Below are positions 7,585 to 11,159 of a stretch of 11,159 nt of DNA, piece after piece. The stretch spans positions 1-11,159 of the forward strand of contig JAJYDI010000059.1 in assembly GCA_021777635.1 (NCBI GenBank), read 5' to 3'. The notes below the pieces were generated by a model, which was given only the letters and a program-made list of their open reading frames with translations, searched no databases and was not told where the DNA came from. The translations under genes and the position numbers were made by a program. Source of the stretch: Pseudomonadota bacterium (GTDB lineage: Bacteria; Pseudomonadota; Gammaproteobacteria; Xanthomonadales; Rhodanobacteraceae). Numbering within the stretch: position 1 is the stretch's first letter; every line of letters begins with the position of its first letter.

Positions 7585-8672
7585 CACGGCGCCTCCGGGG
7601 GTTTCTTGCCGGCTTCGGTGATGCGTTTCTGCCGCTGGCGCGCCGCGACGGCCGCCGCGCCGCCGATGGCCACTCCGGCCACGGCGGCGACACCGAGTCC
7701 CTCGCCGATGCCGCCGTGCCAAAGCCCGCTGGAGAGCGGCCGGTAGAACCCGCCGCCATCCCAGAAATTGGGCTCGGAGCAGCCCAGGCAGCCGTGCCCC
7801 GACTGGATCGGAAAGCTGGTGCCGTCATTCCACTTCATGGTGGCGCACGAGTTGTAGGTCACCGGGCCCTTGCAGCCGAGCTCGTACAGACACCAGCCAT
7901 TGCGCGCGCCTTCGTCGTCGAAGCTGCGGGCGAACAATCCCTTGTCGTAGAACGGCCGGCGGTAGCAGCGATCGTGAATGGTGGTGCCATAGAACATCGT
8001 CGGGCGCCGCTGCGCGTCGAGTTCGGGGACGCCGAAGCCGAGAAAATAGACGATGGTGCCGGTGATGACCTCGGGAATCGGCGGACAGCCGGAGATGTTG
8101 ATCACCGGTCGATCGCCGACCAGGTCCTGCACCGAGGCGGCCCCGGTTGGATTGGGTGCGGCGTAGGGAATGCCGCCGAATGCGGCGCAGGTGCCGACCG
8201 CGACCACGGCGGCGGCACCTTCGGCGGCGTGCCGCAGCAGATCGAGCGCGCTCCTGCCGCCGATCACGCAATAGGCACCGTCCTCCGGGCGCGGGATGGC
8301 GCCGTCGACGATCAGCACGTACTTGCCCCAGGCCTTGCGCATCGCATCCTCGCGCGCCGCCTCGGCCGCCTCGCCGGCCGCCGCTTGCAGGGTGTCGTTG
8401 TAGGCCAGGGAAATCGTGTTGAAGATCAGGCTTTCCAGCGTCGGCTGGAAGGACCGCGTCAGCGACTCGAGACAACCCGTGCATTCCTGGAACGACAGGT
8501 AGATCACGGTCGGCCGCGTCATCCCGGCAAGCTTCTCTGCCAACTCCGCCGCGCGCGCCGCGGGCAAGGCCAGCAGCGATGCCGTGGCGGCGCAGAACTT
8601 CAGGAATGCGCGCCGGCTCAGGCCCTGCTGCTGGAAGGATTCGAGGACCGTCGGATCGCGTTGCGTGTTCAT
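7584..8672 (-). CDS. hynS: [NiFe]-hydrogenase small subunit with Tat signal, Isp-type group 1e
   Basis: The small subunit carries three iron-sulfur clusters that lead electrons away from the Ni-Fe site, and the Tat signal that exports the heterodimer. The 362-residue protein has a twin-arginine motif SRRAFLKF at 19-26, a hydrophobic stretch and likely cleavage near ARA-AE (about residue 41). Proximal cluster: Cys64 and Cys67 (ECTGCLES), Cys162 (GTCAAFGG) and Cys196 (SGCPP). Distal cluster: His233, Cys236, Cys261, Cys267. Medial cluster: Cys276, Cys295, Cys298. The two extra proximal cysteines of oxygen-tolerant group 1d enzymes are absent, so an ordinary 4Fe-4S cluster is predicted. A Gly/Ala-rich hydrophobic segment at 324-344, followed by basic residues, should anchor the C-terminus in the membrane. 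The start has GGAGGG seven to eight bases upstream. The next gene, isp1, overlaps by one base. Confidence 0.98.
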   Translation of the reverse strand: MNTQRDPTVLESFQQQGLSRRAFLKFCAATASLLALPAARAAELAEKLAGMTRPTVIYLSFQECTGCLESLTRSFQPTLESLIFNTISLAYNDTLQAAAGEAAEAAREDAMRKAWGKYVLIVDGAIPRPEDGAYCVIGGRSALDLLRHAAEGAAAVVAVGTCAAFGGIPYAAPNPTGAASVQDLVGDRPVINISGCPPIPEVITGTIVYFLGFGVPELDAQRRPTMFYGTTIHDRCYRRPFYDKGLFARSFDDEGARNGWCLYELGCKGPVTYNSCATMKWNDGTSFPIQSGHGCLGCSEPNFWDGGGFYRPLSSGLWHGGIGEGLGVAAVAGVAIGGAAAVAARQRQKRITEAGKKPPEAP

Positions 8673-8675
8673 GCA

Positions 8676-9095
8676 TCACCCTCCGCGGGAAACCTGTTCG
8701 ATCAGGGCAGCCAGCCGTATCCGCGTCGCCGCGAGATCGTCGGCGTGCGCCGCGACGATCGCGGGCACCGTGGCCACCTCGATATGCTCGGCCAGCAACC
8801 GGCCATCGGGCCCCTCATGGCGCAGCCACCAGATGCCGGGCAACGACGACTCGCGGATCCGCGAATGGCCCAGCGCCTGCAGATCCATGCGCAGTTCGCC
8901 CTCGCCCAGGGTCCGTTCCAGCGCCTGTCGGTCACGCGCCGACAGCGGCATGGCCGACAGATCGATCACATGTCGCGTGCCGTGGTCGAGCAAGGCCTGC
9001 AGGGCGGCCTCGAGTTCGCGCAGGATGGCCGTCACCATGCCGGTCGCGGCAGCGCACGGCTCGACGACGATCGGGATCGACTCAAGCGTCCGCAT
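8676..9095 (-). CDS. hupH: HupH/HyaF-like hydrogenase maturation protein, single-domain form
   Basis: HupH/HyaF proteins assist hydrogenase biogenesis, probably small-subunit iron-sulfur maturation; the mechanism is unclear. This 139-residue product matches the conserved HupH C-terminal domain. The signature segment runs about 48-98: AMPLSARDRQALERTLGEGE, then RIRESSLPGIWWLRHEGPDG. After it comes the usual LLAEHIEVATVP, where the partner protein's name-giving E-V-x-x-V-P ending is visible. Typical HupH/HyaF proteins are about 280 residues, so this one is half-size, apparently one domain. No signal peptide or metal-binding motif is seen. The ATG at 9095 has GGAG eight bases upstream and overlaps the end of hupD by 14 bases; hynS begins three bases past its stop. 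Assignment to the family is good, equivalence to full HupH less sure. Confidence 0.83.
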   Translation of the reverse strand: MRTLESIPIVVEPCAAATGMVTAILRELEAALQALLDHGTRHVIDLSAMPLSARDRQALERTLGEGELRMDLQALGHSRIRESSLPGIWWLRHEGPDGRLLAEHIEVATVPAIVAAHADDLAATRIRLAALIEQVSRGG

Positions 9096-9639
9096 CGGAC
9101 CAGCTCCGCAGCAATCCGCGAACGAGGCGCTCGACCTCGTCGAGCGCGCCTGCCACTTCGCGGCTCAGGGCCGCGCCCCAGCCGATGTAACCCGGTTCGA
9201 TTCCGATCAGCGCACGCCGCGTCGGCAACCGTTCCTGCAGGCGCGCCAGGTCGAGCAATTCGCTGATCCCGACCTCATGCACGCTGCCGGCCTTGCGGCG
9301 CCTCAGCCAACGGTCCATGGCGGCGCCTTCGAAGCAGCGGACCGTGCCCGGTGGCGTCTCCATGCGCATGGCATCGAGAATGACCAGACGCTCGGCCTGC
9401 TCGATTTCGATCAGCAGGGTCGTGCCGAGAGTGCCGGCATCGTAGAGATTCAGCCCGGGCCGGCCCCGGAGCGATGCCTCGAGCCTGCGGATGGCATGCA
9501 CGCCGACACCGTCATCACCCTGCAGGACGTTGCCGACACCCATCACCAGCGTCACGTTCGCGGCCACCGGCGCGAAGACGCCCTGCGCCTCATCCGGATC
9601 GCGGCAAGCCACGGGGTTCACGACCGCGATCGGCGTCAT
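9082..9639 (-). CDS. hupD: Hydrogenase maturation protease (HupD/HyaD/HynD type)
   Basis: This nickel-dependent endopeptidase removes the C-terminal tail of the large subunit after nickel insertion, locking the active site. From the ATG at 9639 the product is 185 residues. It shows GVGNVLQGDDGVGVHAI (residues 34-50), YDAGTLG (66-72), VILDAM (86-91) and SVHEVG (119-124). By spacing against E. coli HybD, the three nickel ligands correspond to Asp43 (Glu in HybD), Asp89 and His121. The first 30 residues precede the usual start of the fold, so the true start is uncertain. A GTG at 9678 would add 13 residues and internal GTGs would shorten it; no candidate has a convincing Shine-Dalgarno. The chosen ATG overlaps a leader reading frame as ATGA. 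The gene leads the operon, ahead of the structural genes. Its substrate here should be HynL. Family certain, start uncertain. Confidence 0.92.
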   Translation of the reverse strand: MTPIAVVNPVACRDPDEAQGVFAPVAANVTLVMGVGNVLQGDDGVGVHAIRRLEASLRGRPGLNLYDAGTLGTTLLIEIEQAERLVILDAMRMETPPGTVRCFEGAAMDRWLRRRKAGSVHEVGISELLDLARLQERLPTRRALIGIEPGYIGWGAALSREVAGALDEVERLVRGLLRSWSDADA

Positions 9640-9761
9640 GGGCGGGCGCCCGCACGGCCCCGACGGCGGCCCCGACACCTGCCGGCGGCCGGTGACATCA
9701 TCGCAACCACCACATCTTGACCGGATGGATGTCGCGGCCGGAACGAATTCCTTTCAGGCAT
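9636..9761 (-). CDS. Possible 41-codon leader reading frame coupled to hupD
   Basis: An ATG at 9761 opens a 41-codon frame whose TGA overlaps the hupD ATG as ATGA. A strong Shine-Dalgarno-like GGAGAGGA (9770-9777) lies eight bases upstream. The predicted peptide starts MPERNSFRPRHPSGQD and becomes very Arg-rich at its end. I recognise no family, and codon use (many A/T third positions, AGG codons) is unlike the neighbouring genes. It could be a leader whose translation opens the hupD start, or chance. It overlaps the 23-codon frame at 9698-9769, and at most one is likely to be translated strongly. Confidence 0.22.
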   Translation of the reverse strand: MPERNSFRPRHPSGQDVVVAMMSPAAGRCRGRRRGRAGARP

Positions 9762-9769
9762 GACGGCAT
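9698..9769 (-). CDS. Possible 23-codon Trp-containing leader peptide
   Basis: An ATG at 9769 starts a short frame coding MPSCLKGIRSGRD and ending HPVKMWWLR before TGA at 9698. The peptide has one Cys, is basic and has two adjacent Trp near the end. Third-position GC is about 70 percent, nearer to the real genes than the overlapping 41-codon frame. Its ribosome-binding sequence (GGAG) ends only four bases before the ATG, which is short; an in-frame ATG at 9781 would add MRRG but has no such site. No family is recognised. It lies between the FNR box and hupD. Confidence 0.28.
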   Translation of the reverse strand: MPSCLKGIRSGRDIHPVKMWWLR

Positions 9770-9773
9770 TCCT

Positions 9774-9786
9774 CTCCGCATCGGAG
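9774..9786. promoter_or_regulatory. Small hairpin overlapping the leader ribosome-binding site
   Basis: CTCCG-CAT-CGGAG can fold into a perfect five-base-pair stem with a three-base loop. In the minus-strand transcript its 3' arm (CGGAG) contains the first bases of the GGAGAGGA Shine-Dalgarno-like sequence at 9770-9777. Folding could therefore hinder ribosome access. It is short and may be chance in GC-rich DNA. No poly-T tract follows, so it is not a terminator. Confidence 0.3.
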
Positions 9787-9844
9787 GGACGACGATCACG
9801 CTAGCGCGGGGCTGATGCCACAACCAGACAAATTGCCGGCTTGG

Positions 9845-9858
9845 TTGATCTGGATCAA
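9845..9858. promoter_or_regulatory. FNR/ANR-type binding site
   Basis: TTGATCTGGATCAA is a perfect match to the FNR/ANR/CRP-FNR consensus TTGAT-N4-ATCAA, with six-base arms (TTGATC/GATCAA). Its centre is about 212 bases upstream of the chosen hupD start. For a class II promoter reading on the minus strand the transcript would begin near 9810, leaving a leader of about 170 bases. The expected -10 region holds only a weak candidate, TGGCAT at 9815-9820 (24 bases after the box), as is acceptable for an activated promoter. The simplest reading is induction of the hydrogenase operon at low oxygen. The site is palindromic, but no plus-strand gene follows within 900 bases. Confidence 0.8.
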
Positions 9859-10037
9859 GCACAGGCCCGCGGCCAGCCTTCGCTGCGCCATCGAGCCCCC
9901 GTGCAAGCCGCGCAGCAGCGAGCGAGCGCGCCGGACATGATGACCACCGGTTGCCGGATCGCGTCGTGCCGGGAATCCTCGATCACGGCAGGTGCGGCAG
10001 GTTCGCCCGCCCGCAAATGCTCGTTCGCGATCGAGAT

Positions 10038-10646
10038 TCAGGTCGTCGTCGCGGTGATCACGATCGTCGCGGTGCCGTAGCTGCCCGCGCTGCGCGCGCG
10101 CGACAAATCAAGGCGCATGCGCAGCGCGCCCTGACGAGCCTTGGCGGGATCCAGTCCGGTGGGTGCGAAACGGCCGGGATTGACGCCGAGATTGCTCAGT
10201 CGGATCAGCGCGCCGCTGCCGGCAGGGCCGTTGAGCGTGGCGTTGCGGCCGCTGCTGAAACGCGCGCTGACCGTGGTGCGGCCGCCGCGCGCGCTGCCGA
10301 TCGAGCGCACCGCCCAGGCGTTGCTGAGGGTGAGCTGGACCGCGGTCAGCCGGTTGGCGGCGCGCGGCGCGATCGCGGCGTTGGCGGTCAGGTTCTGTCC
10401 CGCAGCGGTCGCCGTGAGCGCCTTGGCGGGCAGCGCCGTGCCGGCGGCCGGGGTGGCCAGCTTGGCCAGCGCGGTCGAATCGAGCGTGAGGTCGATGGCG
10501 CTGTAGTAGTAGAGCAGCGTCACCGGCTGCAGCCGCAGCTTGAACGCGGTGGCACCCGCGGCGGTGGCCGGGCGCACCGCCACGATGGCCAGCGCGGCCA
10601 GCGCCAGCCATGCGGCGATTTGCAATCGGCAACCACGGGTCGTCAT
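10038..10646 (-). CDS. Exported protein of unknown function, possibly beta-rich
   Basis: I do not recognise this gene with confidence. From the ATG at 10646 the product is 202 residues. It begins MTTRGCRLQIAAWLALAALA, a clear signal peptide, with likely cleavage after ATA or ATAA near residue 30. The mature part is rich in Ala, Thr, Leu and Ser and poor in charge. It contains LLYYYSAIDLTLDS (44-57) and strand-like stretches of alternating residues, and ends AGSYGTATIVITATTT. A Gly/Tyr/Thr ending of this sort occurs in secreted beta-sandwich proteins such as DUF4402 or spore-coat-U/fimbrial-like families, but that is only a resemblance. A longer frame from 10844 is rejected because the added 66 residues are Arg/Pro-rich and would precede the signal peptide. 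Shine-Dalgarno is weak. It is co-oriented with the hydrogenase operon but 398 bases away, so a functional link is unproven. Confidence 0.62.
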   Translation of the reverse strand: MTTRGCRLQIAAWLALAALAIVAVRPATAAGATAFKLRLQPVTLLYYYSAIDLTLDSTALAKLATPAAGTALPAKALTATAAGQNLTANAAIAPRAANRLTAVQLTLSNAWAVRSIGSARGGRTTVSARFSSGRNATLNGPAGSGALIRLSNLGVNPGRFAPTGLDPAKARQGALRMRLDLSRARSAGSYGTATIVITATTT

Positions 10647-10842
10647 CACGGAGCGTCTTCTGCATGCCGGATGCCGATGATCAAAGCAATCGCAATGCCA
10701 ACTCGGCCAGCGCGTCCCGTCGCGAGGCCGAATCCGCCGCGCGCGATGTCCGCCTGCGCGCTTGATGCACCCACCGGGCAAGGCGTTGCCGGCGCCGTGC
10801 GCTGCGGGCAGACTCGCCACAGGCGCAATCCGGAGACGAAGC
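10647..10842. other. Divergent intergenic region between two exported-protein genes
   Basis: These 196 bases separate two genes that point away from each other, so promoters in both directions are expected here. The plus-strand TTGATG at about 10763 could be a -35 element, but no good -10 follows at the right distance. I see no further operator-like palindrome or terminator. Confidence 0.4.
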
Positions 10843-11159
10843 ATGCGTCACGCATACGCCGGATGGCGTTGTTGCCGGACGGCGATCATCACCCTCGGCT
10901 GCCTCGTTGCCGCAACCGCGCACGCCGATCCGCTCGGCGATCTGCGCGCGACGCTGGCGCGGCTGCAGGGTTCCGCACCGGTCGCCGGCACGCTCGCCAT
11001 CACCCAGCACACCCGCGACGGCGAGGGCGCCAAAGCCAAGCGCAGCGAGGCGACGCTGACGCTCGACGTGGCCGCGGCTCGCGGTCTGCGCATCCGCGTG
11101 CCCGCGCCGGTGCTGGCCACGGCCGCCCGCGAACGCGCCACCGCGCAGGCTGATCCGGA
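10843..11159 (+). CDS. N-terminal part of an exported protein of unknown function (cut by the right edge)
   Basis: An ATG at 10843 opens a plus-strand frame that stays open to the end of the window (105 codons plus two bases). GGAG lies seven bases upstream. The product begins MRHAYAGWRCCRTAIITLGC and continues to ATAHA-DPL, a typical signal peptide with cleavage after residue 28; the Cys at 20 does not sit in a good lipobox. The mature part starts DPLGDLRATLARLQGSAPVAGTL and continues with TLTLDVAAARGLRIRVP, Ala/Arg/Leu-rich, partly helical. Third-position GC is very high, as expected of a real gene here. It diverges from the exported-protein gene across 196 bases. I do not recognise a family, and the only complete gene in the window near it is also unidentified. 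Confidence 0.68.
   Translation, partial: MRHAYAGWRCCRTAIITLGCLVAATAHADPLGDLRATLARLQGSAPVAGTLAITQHTRDGEGAKAKRSEATLTLDVAAARGLRIRVPAPVLATAARERATAQADP

Larger units (their letters stand above)
9640..10037. other. Leader and intergenic region between hupD and the exported-protein gene
   Basis: These 398 bases hold no convincing large gene on either strand. The left part (9640-9860) contains the FNR-type box, the small hairpin and two short overlapping frames. A second tiny palindrome, GGAA-CGAA-TTCC, lies at 9740-9751. The right part (9861-10037) shows nothing I can support: a five-base inverted repeat TGCCG/CGGCA around 9968-9988, just past the end of the neighbouring gene, lacks a T-run and is too weak to call a terminator. 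Confidence 0.6.

Noticed and set aside
5594..9266. Long plus-strand open frames across isp2, isp1, hynS and hupH
   Set aside because: Same reason: each overlaps a motif-supported hydrogenase gene on the other strand.
9968..9988. Inverted repeat TGCCG...CGGCA after the exported-protein gene
   Set aside because: The stem is only five pairs with an 11-base loop and no T-run. Such repeats are common by chance in GC-rich DNA, so it is not called a terminator.
9841..10080. A 79-codon plus-strand frame starting at the FNR-type box
   Set aside because: It starts at a TTG with no ribosome-binding site, overlaps the regulatory palindrome and the end of the exported-protein gene, and has no recognisable content.
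10646..10855. A 69-codon minus-strand frame ending exactly at the start of the exported-protein gene (TGATG)
   Set aside because: It has a short hydrophobic C-terminal stretch and tempting coupling. However, it overlaps the start of the plus-strand gene, has no clear ribosome-binding site and its codon use is mixed.
9951..11153. A 400-codon plus-strand frame across the right end
   Set aside because: It overlaps both exported-protein genes in other frames, has no signal peptide or domain and is Arg-rich throughout. The frame from 10843 has a ribosome-binding site and a signal peptide instead.
1..11159. CRISPR arrays, tRNA or rRNA genes, insertion sequences
   Set aside because: I saw no spaced direct repeats, no RNA-gene signatures and no transposase or terminal inverted repeats anywhere in the window.

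Overview
The window is GC-rich and nearly all coding. It carries most of a [NiFe]-hydrogenase operon on the minus strand, read from right to left. High GC, an FNR/ANR-type binding site, a Tat-exported hydrogenase small subunit and the hup/hyp gene set point to a proteobacterium, most likely gamma or beta. The sequence alone does not fix the genus.

Layout in the direction of transcription. At the right edge (10843 onward, plus strand) a gene for an exported protein starts and runs out of the window. Diverging from it is a minus-strand gene for a 202-residue exported protein that I cannot name (10038-10646). About 400 bases without a convincing large gene follow (9640-10037). They hold a perfect FNR-type palindrome at 9845-9858, a small hairpin and two overlapping short reading frames. 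The hydrogenase operon then runs without a real break: hupD (maturation protease), a half-size hupH, hynS (small subunit), isp1 (membrane cytochrome b), isp2 (HdrD/DsrK-like iron-sulfur protein), hynL (large subunit), hupF, hupK, hypA, hypB, and the first 290 codons of hypF, cut by the left edge. Most neighbours overlap by 1-14 bases or are separated by 1-10; the only sizeable gap is 67 bases between hynL and hupF.

How the genes work together. The order small subunit - Isp1 - Isp2 - large subunit identifies an Isp-type (group 1e) uptake hydrogenase, as known from purple sulfur bacteria such as Thiocapsa and Allochromatium and from Aquifex. HynS and HynL are expected on the periplasmic side, sent there by the Tat signal on HynS. 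Electrons from H2 would pass through three Fe-S clusters to haem b in Isp1, and on to the quinone pool and/or cytoplasmic Isp2; the reverse direction is also possible. HypA and HypB deliver nickel, and HypB has a long His-rich tract. HypF begins cyanide-ligand synthesis. HupF and HupK (HoxL/HoxV in Ralstonia) handle the Fe(CN)2CO intermediate, HupD trims the large-subunit tail, and the HupH-like protein probably assists small-subunit maturation. hypD, hypE and perhaps a canonical hypC are absent here and may lie past the left edge.

Most worth a second look: the FNR box and unusual leader, the HupF-HupK pair beside an ordinary four-Cys small subunit, the large-subunit-like Cys residues kept in HupK, the half-size HupH, the degenerate first CCG half of Isp2, and the unidentified exported protein. 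I do not see a wholly new system. The core is a known hydrogenase type with a distinctive accessory arrangement.
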